DNA of 64,000 bases from Lachnoanaerobaculum orale (GTDB taxonomy: Bacteria; Bacillota; Clostridia; Lachnospirales; Lachnospiraceae): NCBI RefSeq assembly GCF_003862485.1, contig NZ_RRCM01000001.1:1018319-1082318 (forward strand), in the 5' to 3' direction. How positions within the stretch are numbered: position 1 is the stretch's first letter; every line of letters begins with the position of its first letter. The notes under the pieces were generated by a model. That model saw only the letters and a program-made list of their open reading frames with translations, was not told where the DNA came from and searched no databases. This document shows, in pieces, positions 1 through 8,868 of this stretch. The position numbers were made by a program, and so were the translations under genes.

Positions 1-6
1 ATAATC

Positions 7-1032
7 ATGGAAACAAAGGATTTGGATTGGGGAAATATAGGATTCAACTACAGAATTACCGATTACAGATACATCAGCAATTTTAAAGACGGAAAATGGG
101 ATGACGGAGAGCTTTCAACCGACTCAAATGTTACTATAAACGAGTCTGCAGGTATTTTGCAGTACTGTCAGGAGGTCTTTGAAGGACTTAAGGCGTACAG
201 GACAAAGGAAGGACATATCGTCACATTCAGACCGGACCTTAACGCAAAGAGAATGTATGATTCGGCAAAGAGACTTGAGATGCCTCCTTTCCCTGAAGAG
301 AGATTCCTTGAGGCTGTTGATAAGGTAGTACTTGCAAATGAAGCTTGGGTACCTCCTTTCGGTTCGGGAGCCACACTTTATATAAGACCTTATATGTTCG
401 CTTCATCACCTGTAATCGGTGTAAAGCCTGCTGCGGAGTACCAGTTCAGAATGTTTACAACACCTGTCGGACCTTACTTTAAAGGCGGTGCAAAGCCTAT
501 CACTATTACGGTAAGTGATTTTGACAGAGCCGCACCTAGAGGAACAGGACATATCAAAGCCGGACTTAACTATGCTATGAGTATTCATCCTCTTATGGAG
601 GCTCATAGAAACGGATTTGATGAAAATATGTACCTTGACGCCGCTACAAGAACATATGTAGAGGAGACAGGCGGAGCCAACTTTATCTTTATTACAAAGG
701 ACAAAAAGGTGGTTACACCTAAGTCAAATTCGATACTGCCTTCTATTACAAGAAGGTCACTTCTATATGTTGCAGAGCATTACCTCGGATTAAAGACAGA
801 GGAGAGACCTGTTGCATTTGATGAGGTAAAGGATTTTGCAGAGGTAGGACTTTGCGGTACCGCTGCGGTTATCTCACCTGTAGGCAGAATATGTAGAGGT
901 GAAACAGTGATAAACATACCGTCAGGAATGGAAGGTATGGGAGAGATTACCAAGAAGCTTTATGATACACTTACAGGAATACAGATGGGTGAGCTTGAAG
1001 CGCCGGAAGGTTGGATAAGAAAAATCAAATAA
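7..1032 (+). CDS. ilvE: Branched-chain amino acid aminotransferase
   Basis: This PLP enzyme (fold type IV, class IV aminotransferase) moves the amino group between glutamate and the 2-oxo acids of Leu, Ile and Val in the cytoplasm. The length, 341 residues, fits the longer BCAT subfamily. The motif GTGHIKAGLNYA places the PLP lysine at about K184, and EETGGANFIF and GLCGTAAVI are the usual later BCAT motifs. The gene starts 7 bases into the window, so its promoter and ribosome site cannot be judged. A hairpin with a T-run follows the stop. In Firmicutes BCAT genes are common CodY targets, and codY lies in this window, but no CodY site can be seen here. Confidence 0.95.
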   Translation: METKDLDWGNIGFNYRITDYRYISNFKDGKWDDGELSTDSNVTINESAGILQYCQEVFEGLKAYRTKEGHIVTFRPDLNAKRMYDSAKRLEMPPFPEERFLEAVDKVVLANEAWVPPFGSGATLYIRPYMFASSPVIGVKPAAEYQFRMFTTPVGPYFKGGAKPITITVSDFDRAAPRGTGHIKAGLNYAMSIHPLMEAHRNGFDENMYLDAATRTYVEETGGANFIFITKDKKVVTPKSNSILPSITRRSLLYVAEHYLGLKTEERPVAFDEVKDFAEVGLCGTAAVISPVGRICRGETVINIPSGMEGMGEITKKLYDTLTGIQMGELEAPEGWIRKIK

Positions 1033-1042
1033 ATTTTCAAAG

Positions 1043-1070
1043 GAAAGGCTGAGTATTCAGTCTTTTCTTT
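1043..1070 (+). terminator. Intrinsic terminator after ilvE
   Basis: GAAAGGCTGA and TCAGTCTTTTC pair around a GTAT loop and are followed by a short T-rich run. The next gene's ribosome site begins only about 10 bases later, so some readthrough into the kinase gene is possible. Confidence 0.6.
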
Positions 1071-1089
1071 TCATAGGAAGGAGAATGAA

Positions 1090-2724
1090 ATGAAAAAGTT
1101 TAAAGTAAAGATAGGAGATGAAACTTACTTATACGAGGAAGGTACAAGTTATTTTGATATTGTAACGGAGCAAAAGAAAAAAGCTCTGCTTGTCAAAGTA
1201 AACGGTAAGCTTCAGGAATTGCATAAGTGCGTAAATGGTGATATTGCCCTTGAGTTTGTCACATTGAGTGATGCCATAGGCAGAGCAATATATGAGAGAA
1301 GTGCGATACTGATACTTTTAAAAGCTATAGACGATATTTACGGTAGGAGTATAAGTCCGAGAGTGGAGTTTTCCACAGGTAACGGACTTTTTATCAGACT
1401 CGGCAGTGAACAAGACTATGATGTGGAGAAGATAAGTAATCGTATGAGAGAACTTGTTGATGAAAACATCAGAATCGAAAAGACTAATGTACACACGGAT
1501 TTGGCGCTGAAGATGTTTCACGATGCCGGATTTTTTGAAAAGGAGAAGCTTTTCAGATTTAGAAGAGTATCAAGAGTGAATATATATAAGCTTGAAGACT
1601 ATATAGACTATAATTACGGATACATGGTCTACTCTACAGGGTTTATAGATAAATTTTCTCTTACAAAGTATAAGGACGGAATAGTTCTTGTTATACCCAG
1701 AAAAGAAAATCCTGAGGTTGTGGAAGAGTTTGTACCTGAAGAAAAGATTTTTAATGAACTGAACAATGCAAGTATCAGTGCTATGGAAATGGGAGTATCC
1801 GATGTAGGTTCACTCAATGAGATGATTTCAAACGGTATGACCAATGAGATGATTCTTATCTCTGAAGCATATATGGAAAAGAAAATAGGAGATATTGCCG
1901 AGGATATTATAAAGAGGGGGAATGTAAAGCTTGTAATGATTGCAGGACCTTCTTCATCGGGAAAGACTACATTTTCACACAGGCTCAGCATACAACTTAT
2001 GGCACACGGTATAAAGCCTCATCCGCTTGAGGTGGATAATTACTTTAAAAACAGAGAAGATACACCAAGAGATGAGAAGGGTGAGCTTGACTTTGAAAGT
2101 CTTGACGCTATGGATATTGAACAGTTCAATGCGGATATGTCGGCTCTTTTAAACGGCGAAAAAGTGGAACTTCCAAGCTTTAACTTTAAAACAGGTCAAA
2201 GAGAGTATAACGGAAACTTCTTAAAACTTGAAAAGGATGATATACTGGTCATTGAGGGTATCCATTGCCTTAACGACAAGCTATCTTATAAATTGCCTAA
2301 AGACAGCAGATATAAAATATATATAAGCGCATTGACACAGCTTAATATTGATGAACACAATCGTATACCTACTACAGACGGAAGACTTCTTAGAAGGATG
2401 ATCAGAGACGTCAGAAAGAGAGGAATTTCCCCAACAAAAACTCTTGCTATGTGGGATTCGGTCAGAAGAGGTGAGGAGAGAAATATTTTTCCATATCAAA
2501 GCAGTGCGGATGCGACATTTAACTCCGCTCTAAACTATGAAATTGCGGTATTAAAGCAGTATGTCGAACCGGTTTTATTCAGTGTAAAAAAAGACTCTAA
2601 GGAGTATCCAGAGGCAAAAAGGCTTCTTAAGTTTTTGGATTATTTCCTTGGAGTACCAAGTGACAATGTACCTTCCAACTCTATATTGAGGGAATTTATA
2701 GGCGGAAGTGCATTCCATGTTTAA
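1090..2724 (+). CDS. Nucleoside (uridine-type) kinase with ThrRS-like N-terminus
   Basis: The C-terminal half is a P-loop uridine kinase/phosphoribulokinase domain. Its Walker A motif is GPSSSGKTTF (about residues 286-295), followed by VDNYFKNREDTP and VIEGIHCLN. The N-terminal half resembles the TGS and second additional domains of threonyl-tRNA synthetase. This 540-residue architecture is a recognised Firmicutes family called uridine or nucleoside kinase. The expected reaction is phosphorylation of a nucleoside by ATP or GTP in salvage; the true substrate is not shown by sequence. AAGGAG lies upstream of the ATG at 1090. It is convergent with prs and shares a terminator with it. Confidence 0.85.
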   Translation: MKKFKVKIGDETYLYEEGTSYFDIVTEQKKKALLVKVNGKLQELHKCVNGDIALEFVTLSDAIGRAIYERSAILILLKAIDDIYGRSISPRVEFSTGNGLFIRLGSEQDYDVEKISNRMRELVDENIRIEKTNVHTDLALKMFHDAGFFEKEKLFRFRRVSRVNIYKLEDYIDYNYGYMVYSTGFIDKFSLTKYKDGIVLVIPRKENPEVVEEFVPEEKIFNELNNASISAMEMGVSDVGSLNEMISNGMTNEMILISEAYMEKKIGDIAEDIIKRGNVKLVMIAGPSSSGKTTFSHRLSIQLMAHGIKPHPLEVDNYFKNREDTPRDEKGELDFESLDAMDIEQFNADMSALLNGEKVELPSFNFKTGQREYNGNFLKLEKDDILVIEGIHCLNDKLSYKLPKDSRYKIYISALTQLNIDEHNRIPTTDGRLLRRMIRDVRKRGISPTKTLAMWDSVRRGEERNIFPYQSSADATFNSALNYEIAVLKQYVEPVLFSVKKDSKEYPEAKRLLKFLDYFLGVPSDNVPSNSILREFIGGSAFHV

Positions 2725-2728
2725 TATT

Positions 2729-2767
2729 AAAAGGTCGCCCTTAAGCTTTGTAAAGGCGACCTTTTTC
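2729..2767. terminator. Bidirectional terminator between kinase and prs
   Basis: AAGGTCGCC and GGCGACCTT form a strong stem. An A-run lies on one side and a T-run on the other, so it can stop both converging transcripts. Confidence 0.85.
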
Positions 2768-2768
2768 T

Positions 2769-3944
2769 TTATTTGAATTTTGATACGAATTTCTGTATTT
2801 TTGTGGTTGGTGACAAGCTCTTGCTGATTGAAACATCGTGGTTATATGAGTTTATAATAGCTGCAAGATACTTTGTCATGTCGGCTTCAAGATACCAAGG
2901 TCTTGTTAAAAGTTCAGGATTTCTGTAGTGTACATTGGTTGTGCATACATAGTCGATAATTCCCTGATTGTGGAATTCATCGAACTTTTCAAGCCCGTTT
3001 GTAAACAGACCGAATGTGGCGCAGATAATAATTCTCTTTGCATTTCTTTTCTTAAGCTCTTTTGCAGTATCAAGCATACTTTCACCTGAAGAAATCATAT
3101 CGTCCATAATAATGACATCCTTACCTGCCACACTGCTGCCCAAAAACTCATGTGCAACTATAGGGTTTCTGCCGTCTACAACTCTTGAATAGTCACGTCT
3201 TTTATAGAACATACCCATATCCACACCGAGGTTGTTTGCAAGGTATACGGCTCTGTTCATAGCTCCCTCATCAGGGCTTATAATCATCATATCATCCTTG
3301 CTTACTTTCATATCGGAGATATTTGTAAACATTGCCTTGACAAACTGGTATGTAGGCATGAAGTTGTCAAATCCAGTAAGAGGAATGGAGTTTTGTACTC
3401 TCGGGTCATGTGCGTCAAATGTAATTATATTGCTGACACCCATGCTTACAAGCTCTTCAAGTGCCAGTGCACAGTCAAGAGATTCTCTCTTTGTCTTTTT
3501 ATGCTGTCTGCTTTCATATAAGAAAGGCATGATAACGTTTACTCTTTTTGCATTTGCAACGCAGGCGCTGATAATTCTTTTTAGATCCTGATAGTGGTCA
3601 TCAGGTGACATATAGTTTGTAAAGCCGTTCAGTTTGTAGCTGAGAGAGTGATTGAGTACATCTACCATTACAAATACATCTGTACCGCGAACAGACTCTT
3701 TGATAACACCCTTTGCTTCGCCTGAGCCGAACCTCGGACAGGCAATATCAAGCAGGTAGTTGTCACAGTCATAGCCTCTGTAGTGCAAATCCGCCTGACA
3801 GTTCATAAGCTCAGTAGTATCATTCCTTCTGAATTCAACTATATAGTCATTGACTCCCTTTGCAAAGTCATAACAACTCTCAAGCGCGGCAATCTTTAGC
3901 GGTGCTACCGGCAATTGGTCTTTAAATACGAAATCGTTTGGCAT
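2769..3944 (-). CDS. prs: Ribose-phosphate pyrophosphokinase (PRPP synthetase)
   Basis: The enzyme makes PRPP from ribose 5-phosphate and ATP for nucleotide, His, Trp and NAD synthesis. The PRPP-binding loop DDMISSGES lies near residues 278-288, with FDAHDPRVQ and MIISPDEGAM as the family's metal and ribose-5-phosphate motifs. At 391 residues it is longer than the usual ~315-residue Prs; long versions of this kind are common in Clostridia. The catalytic flexible loop is SRQHKKTKRES, longer and more basic than the RQDRK type. A promoter with TTGACT, 17 nt and TATAGT precedes it. Confidence 0.93.
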   Translation of the reverse strand: MPNDFVFKDQLPVAPLKIAALESCYDFAKGVNDYIVEFRRNDTTELMNCQADLHYRGYDCDNYLLDIACPRFGSGEAKGVIKESVRGTDVFVMVDVLNHSLSYKLNGFTNYMSPDDHYQDLKRIISACVANAKRVNVIMPFLYESRQHKKTKRESLDCALALEELVSMGVSNIITFDAHDPRVQNSIPLTGFDNFMPTYQFVKAMFTNISDMKVSKDDMMIISPDEGAMNRAVYLANNLGVDMGMFYKRRDYSRVVDGRNPIVAHEFLGSSVAGKDVIIMDDMISSGESMLDTAKELKKRNAKRIIICATFGLFTNGLEKFDEFHNQGIIDYVCTTNVHYRNPELLTRPWYLEADMTKYLAAIINSYNHDVSISKSLSPTTKIQKFVSKFK

Positions 3945-3972
3945 TTCTTTCTCCTAGGTGATTAAGATTATA

Positions 3973-3992
3973 GACAGTTCGGATGAACCGTC
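3973..3992 (-). promoter_or_regulatory. Inverted repeat in the prs leader
   Basis: GACAGTTC and GAACCGTC flank a 4-nt spacer with one G-U-type mismatch. It lies between the prs promoter and start codon and could form a small leader hairpin. No known regulator is recognised. Confidence 0.3.
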
Positions 3993-4014
3993 ACGAATAT
4001 TTACTTACGAAGAT

Positions 4015-4043
4015 ACTATACACTATGGAAAATGTGAAGTCAA
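4015..4043 (-). promoter_or_regulatory. Sigma-A promoter for prs
   Basis: Read on the minus strand there is TTGACT, a 17-nt spacer and TATAGT, about 70 bases before the prs start codon. Confidence 0.65.
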
Positions 4044-4127
4044 TAATATGGATTTTAATCTCTTAAGTCTAAAAATTAGATTCAGATATGAAATTTATTT
4101 AAAAATTGGCAATATTATATGTGAATT

Positions 4128-4686
4128 TTATTTGTTAAATAAATTGTTTCTGTACTGCCTTGGAGATATTTTGTATCGTCTTTTAAATACCCGACAAAAG
4201 TAATTGCTGTCATCATATCCGCAGACTATGGAAATATCATTTATCGGAAGTTTTGTGGAATTCAAAAGAAATATAGCCTTATCCATCCTGACTTCATGTA
4301 TGAACTCCGTAACTGTTTTACCCAGTTGTTTTTTAAAGACGGCACTTAGATAGTTTTTGGTTACATGAAGATTTGAGTTTGGTATTATTTATATCAATTG
4401 CCATCTCATTAGATACACTGTCAAGATAGTACGGATGGACTTTATTTCTGTGTTGCAAAGTTTTTCTGCACAGTGTTCCCAAAACTATTGCCAGATACTT
4501 GGCATCCTGATATGAATCCATATTTCTTCCGTCCAGTTTCATTGAACACAAAGCATTATAGGCACTCATTGCCTTTGAATAGTCACCGGATGAGAGCATA
4601 TTTAAAAAATTCTCTTCAATTTCATATCTTTCCTCAATATTTTTTATCTCAAGTATTTCTCGGTCTTTATATTCCTGATGATCCAT
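4128..4686 (-). pseudogene. Broken AraC-family regulator
   Basis: The first part (from ATG at 4686, with GGAG 6 nt upstream) matches the linker region of YesN-like AraC regulators: ERYEIEENFLNMLSSGDY, then VHPYYLDSVSNEMA. Its frame ends at 4333. In another frame the second helix-turn-helix half continues to a stop at 4128: NYLSAVFKKQLGKTVTEF, ISIVCGYDDSNYF and RRYKISPRQYR. About 60 residues normally found between the two parts are missing, so a deletion near 4377-4395 both removed sequence and shifted the frame. A typical N-terminal sensor is also absent. Its position opposite the transporter and glycosidase genes suggests it once controlled them. Confidence 0.75.
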
Positions 4687-4841
4687 GTTTTTCTCCAATA
4701 GCAGTTCAAAACTCGTCTATACTACAATGATACCATAATATTATGCTACTTTAAAGATAATGATTCACTTCCTAAATAGGTAAATTTAAGATAATATTAA
4801 GTAAATATAATATCTTGGTAAACTAAGAACGGAGGTAATTT

Positions 4842-6305
4842 ATGAATCAGAACGGAGTTCATAGAGCTAAGTTATGGCAGATAGCCGGATTTGCCTTAAA
4901 TAACACAGCTACAAATTTGTATCTATTTTTTATGAATTTTATCAGTTATTATCTGGTAGGATTCGTAGGCGTAGGAGTTGTATTGGCTTCCACTATCATT
5001 ATGAACATGAGAATTTGGGACGGTGTTACAGATCCTTTTATAGGATATGTGGTTGACAAGACAGATTCCAAATTCGGAAAAAACAGACCTTTTATGCTGA
5101 TAGGAAATATCATATTGGCGGTATTTTCATTTTTGATAGTTCATGTAACACATATTGTACCTGAGAAAAGCAGACTTTTGGTATTTATTGTTTTATATAT
5201 GATTTATATCATAGGGTATACTTTCCAATGTGTTGTTACAAAGTCGGCACAGACCTGTCTTACAAACGATCCGAAGCAAAGACCTATGTTTACAATATTT
5301 GACGGTATTTACAACACCATACTCTTTGCGGCGATACCTGTTTTGGTATTCCAGAATCTTATACCGAAGTATGGAAAATTCACAGAAGAATTTTACCATG
5401 AGTTTTGGCTTATAACCGCAGTTATATCAGGTATATTTACAATTATTGCAATAATTGCAATATCGGGAAAGGACAGAACCGAATTCTTCGGACTTGGAAA
5501 ACCTACAAAGATCAGGCTCAGAGATTACTGGGAGGTTTTATCAAAGAACAGAGCAATACAGATGCTTGTGGTATCCGCATCTACAGATAAGCTTGCGATT
5601 ACCACACAGACCAATGCGGTTGTTGTAATTATGGTTTACTCAATAGTTTGCGGAAATACCGCAGCAGGCGGTCAGGTTGCCGCTTATACCGCAATACCTA
5701 CTGCACTTATGTTGTTCTTCGGTGTAGGTTATATTGCAAAATATCTCGGACAGAGAAAGGCAATGCTCTTCGGTTCTATAGGCGGACTTATAACATGTAT
5801 CCTTTCGATAGCATCATTTTATGTTTTCGATCCTACAACTTTGAGATTCCCGGGAGAGGGCTTTACAGGTTGGAACATATTTACAATAGTATTTCTTGTA
5901 TTATTCCTGCTTATGAAGGGCTTCACAGGAGTATCGGGAAATATAGTAATACCTATGACTGCAGATTGTGCTGACTATGAGGTATATCGCTCAGGTAAGT
6001 ATGTGCCGGGTCTTATGGGAACACTTTTTTCATTTGTAGATAAGCTTATTTCATCACTTGGAGCCACTATTGTCGGACTTTGCTGTGCGGCTATAGGATT
6101 TAAGGATGCTCTTCCGACTGTGGACACACCGATGTCTCCGGCAATCAAAGCAGTCGCAATGTTTTGTATGTACGGACTTCTTATAATAGGACTGGTTTGT
6201 AATCTTATTGCTATGAAATTCTATCCTTTAACAAAGGAGAAGATGGAAAGCATCCAGGCTGAAATAGCTGAAATAAAGAAAAAGTCACAGAATGAAGCCG
6301 TATAA
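4842..6305 (+). CDS. Glycoside-pentoside-hexuronide (GPH) family symporter
   Basis: This MFS-type membrane protein of 487 residues has about 12 hydrophobic segments. The early sequence RIWDGVTDPFIGYVVDKTDSK matches the GPH signature in which a W-DG-xDP block precedes a basic loop. The family (MelB, UidB, XynP, YicJ) imports glycosides with Na+ or H+. GGAGGT sits 7 nt before the ATG. The next gene, a GH2 glycosidase, begins 28 nt after this stop, so the pair probably imports and cleaves the same oligosaccharide or glucuronide. The local regulator is a pseudogene. Confidence 0.85.
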   Translation: MNQNGVHRAKLWQIAGFALNNTATNLYLFFMNFISYYLVGFVGVGVVLASTIIMNMRIWDGVTDPFIGYVVDKTDSKFGKNRPFMLIGNIILAVFSFLIVHVTHIVPEKSRLLVFIVLYMIYIIGYTFQCVVTKSAQTCLTNDPKQRPMFTIFDGIYNTILFAAIPVLVFQNLIPKYGKFTEEFYHEFWLITAVISGIFTIIAIIAISGKDRTEFFGLGKPTKIRLRDYWEVLSKNRAIQMLVVSASTDKLAITTQTNAVVVIMVYSIVCGNTAAGGQVAAYTAIPTALMLFFGVGYIAKYLGQRKAMLFGSIGGLITCILSIASFYVFDPTTLRFPGEGFTGWNIFTIVFLVLFLLMKGFTGVSGNIVIPMTADCADYEVYRSGKYVPGLMGTLFSFVDKLISSLGATIVGLCCAAIGFKDALPTVDTPMSPAIKAVAMFCMYGLLIIGLVCNLIAMKFYPLTKEKMESIQAEIAEIKKKSQNEAV

Positions 6306-6333
6306 CAAAACGGATATTTTTAGGAGAGAAAAT

Positions 6334-8622
6334 ATGAGAACAGTTGATGATTTGAATGACGGTTGGCTTTTTAAAAAGAATACTGAAGTAAATGATACAT
6401 TAGTTGTAGATGAGAGCTTTGATATGATAAATCTTCCTCATACCTATAACAGTTTTGACGGACAGAACGGAGGAAATGACTATTATAAAGGAAAAGCTGT
6501 ATATATAAAGAAGCTAATAAGACCTTTTGTATCACCTGAGAGTGATTTTATCTTAAATTTTGAAGGCGTAAATTCGGTAGCAAGAATATATATTGATGGT
6601 GAGTTCGTGAAGGAGCATAGAGGCGGATACTCAAGATTTAGAGTTAATATTACAAGATTTTTTGAGAAAAAAGATTCTGTTATGCTTGCTGTAGAAGTTG
6701 ATAATGCCAATCATTCCGATGTATACCCTCAAATGGCCGATTTTACATTCTATGGAGGTATCTACAGAAACGTAAGCCTTATTTCAGTACCTAAGACAAG
6801 ATTTGATATAGAGTATTATGCAGGCAGCGGAGTAGCCGTTACATCAAAAATATACGGTGAGGATGCAATAATAGATATTACCGCTTATGTAAAAGACCCA
6901 CTGGAATCAGATATGGTTATGGTCGAGGTAAGAGACGGTGACAGCTATGAAGATATCGGGTCGGTTTTTGCACCTGCAAGGAATATAACAAAACTGAGTC
7001 TTAAGATAGATAATGTACATCTTTGGAACGGTGTGAAAGATCCGTTTCTATATGGTTTGAGCATAAAGCTTATAAGACATAATGAAGTACTTGATAATGT
7101 AGAGCTAAATCACGGTATCAGAGAGTACTATGTAGATCCGGATAGGGGATTTTTCTTAAACGGAAAGAGCTTTCCTTTAAGAGGTGTGAGCAGACATCAG
7201 GACAGACTTGGCAAGGGTAATGCACTTGAAAAGCTTGATCATTTTGACGATCTTGATTTGATAACGGATGTAGGTGCAAACAGTGTAAGACTTGCTCATT
7301 ATCAGCAGGATGATTATTTTTATGAGCTTTGTGACAGATACGGACTTATAGTATGGGCGGAGATTCCTTTTATATCCAGAATGAATAAGGATCCGAAGGC
7401 ACATGAGAATGCTATGGAGCAGATGAAAGAGCTTATTTATCAAAACTACAATCATAGCAGTATATGCTTTTGGGGAATTTCAAACGAAATAACGATTGCG
7501 GGAGATGTTCCGGGACTTGCAGATAATTTAAGAGAGCTTGATGAACTTGTAAAGAGTATTGATAAAACAAGACTTACAACAATGGCTCAGGTATCAATGC
7601 TTCCAATGGATTCAGAACACAATCAGATCACAGATATACTGGCATACAATCTATACTTTGGATGGTATGGCGGAAAGTATACAGATAATGAAGTATGGTT
7701 TGATAAGTTTAGAGCCATGCATCCAAACAGAGCGGTAGGACTTTCAGAGTATGGTTGTGATGGTATTATAAGTTGGCATTCAAATACACCTGAATGTAAG
7801 GATTATACAGAGGAGTATCAGGCTGAGTATCATGAGCATATGGCAAAGCTTCTTGCTGAAAGACCTGAGATATGGGGCTCATATGTTTGGAATATGTTTG
7901 ACTTTGGCTGTGATATGAGAGATGAAGGCGGTGTTAAGGGTAGAAACAACAAAGGTCTTGTAACAATAGACAGAAAAATAAAGAAAGACGCTTTCTATGT
8001 ATATAAGGCATATTGGTCAGATGAGAAATTTGTTCATATCGCAAGTAAGAGATTTGCCATTAGAAGTGATGAAAAGATAAATATAAAAATCTATTCAAAT
8101 ATGGAAAAGGTAAGATTATTTGTAAACGGCACTGACCTTGGCGAAAAGAAAGGTGGAAAGATTTTTGTATTTGAGAATGTAAGCCTTAATATGGGAGCAA
8201 ATTATATAAAGGCGGTAGGCATAAGTGATGATGAAGAAATATCTGACAGAACCACATTTATCAGAGAGGAGAAGCCTTTTGCCGGATATGTAAGACCTGC
8301 GGATGAAGAGGAAGCAGAAGGAGTTAAGAACCGGTTTGAGGATATGGACAAGGAGAGTCTTGAAGCAGAAAAGCTTGAATTTAACCCTGAATTCTTCAGC
8401 ATAAAAGATACAGTGGAAGATGTATTCAGAAATGATGAAGCAGGAGATATATTAGTATCTATTGTAAATCAGTTTGGAATAATGAAGGTTAAAAAGAGTA
8501 TGCTTGGAATAATGGGTGGCATGCTTGTAGAAGAAATGTCTTCATTCTTCAGCCCTGATAAGGCGGATAGTGAGAAGGTCTTTGCACTTTTGAATAGGAA
8601 GTTACAGGAAATTAAGAAATAA
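6334..8622 (+). CDS. Glycoside hydrolase family 2 (beta-galactosidase/glucuronidase type)
   Basis: The order is sugar-binding domain (about 1-160), immunoglobulin-like domain (160-260) and TIM barrel (265-560). The acid/base is E385 in FWGISNE and the nucleophile E472 in VGLSEYG; ENPEIWG-like and RNNKGLVTIDRKIKKDAF motifs follow. No signal peptide is seen, so it acts on sugars inside the cell. ATG 6334 is chosen over an in-frame ATG at 6292 because AGGAGA lies 7 nt before it. The last ~100 residues are acidic and helical and end in a hydrophobic MLGIMGGMLVEEM stretch not usual for GH2. Beta-galactosidase is the best guess; glucuronidase is possible. Confidence 0.88.
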   Translation: MRTVDDLNDGWLFKKNTEVNDTLVVDESFDMINLPHTYNSFDGQNGGNDYYKGKAVYIKKLIRPFVSPESDFILNFEGVNSVARIYIDGEFVKEHRGGYSRFRVNITRFFEKKDSVMLAVEVDNANHSDVYPQMADFTFYGGIYRNVSLISVPKTRFDIEYYAGSGVAVTSKIYGEDAIIDITAYVKDPLESDMVMVEVRDGDSYEDIGSVFAPARNITKLSLKIDNVHLWNGVKDPFLYGLSIKLIRHNEVLDNVELNHGIREYYVDPDRGFFLNGKSFPLRGVSRHQDRLGKGNALEKLDHFDDLDLITDVGANSVRLAHYQQDDYFYELCDRYGLIVWAEIPFISRMNKDPKAHENAMEQMKELIYQNYNHSSICFWGISNEITIAGDVPGLADNLRELDELVKSIDKTRLTTMAQVSMLPMDSEHNQITDILAYNLYFGWYGGKYTDNEVWFDKFRAMHPNRAVGLSEYGCDGIISWHSNTPECKDYTEEYQAEYHEHMAKLLAERPEIWGSYVWNMFDFGCDMRDEGGVKGRNNKGLVTIDRKIKKDAFYVYKAYWSDEKFVHIASKRFAIRSDEKINIKIYSNMEKVRLFVNGTDLGEKKGGKIFVFENVSLNMGANYIKAVGISDDEEISDRTTFIREEKPFAGYVRPADEEEAEGVKNRFEDMDKESLEAEKLEFNPEFFSIKDTVEDVFRNDEAGDILVSIVNQFGIMKVKKSMLGIMGGMLVEEMSSFFSPDKADSEKVFALLNRKLQEIKK

Positions 8623-8664
8623 GATATTAAGTAAAATTATGATTATTTAAAAGATAATCTATTT

Positions 8665-8690
8665 AAAAGCATCAAACCGGGGCTTTTTTT
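8665..8690 (+). terminator. Weak terminator after the GH2 gene
   Basis: AAAAGC and GGCTTTT can pair around a ~10-nt loop and are followed by T7. The stem is short, so this is tentative. Confidence 0.4.
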
Positions 8691-8796
8691 ATTTGCATTA
8701 TATTCGAAAGAAGTGTTGGTTTTATAGCTGTAGATTACTAAGCCTATTAAGGACGCATAAGCGAATAATATAAAGCTTTCATAGAAGTTAAAAATA

Positions 8797-8825
8797 TTGA
8801 CACGTTTCAATTTAAACGTTATAAT
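8797..8825 (+). promoter_or_regulatory. Consensus promoter with LacI-type operator
   Basis: TTGACA (8797-8802), 17 nt and TATAAT (8820-8825) form a perfect sigma-A promoter. TTGACACGTTTCAA at 8797-8810 is a near-perfect palindrome (12 of 14 bases symmetric) centred on CG, the layout of LacI-family operators. It covers the -35 box. A second overlapping inverted repeat, ACGTTT and AAACGT with 6 nt between, lies at 8802-8819. The LacI-type gene at 14646 is the natural candidate repressor. Confidence 0.7.
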
Positions 8826-8868
8826 AAAATTACTAAAAAGAGAACCTTGATTTTATAGGAGGAAAATT

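Noticed and set aside
3958..4203. Plus-strand ORF of 81 residues
   Set aside because: It lies over the prs promoter and the AraC pseudogene, has no ribosome site and no family resemblance.
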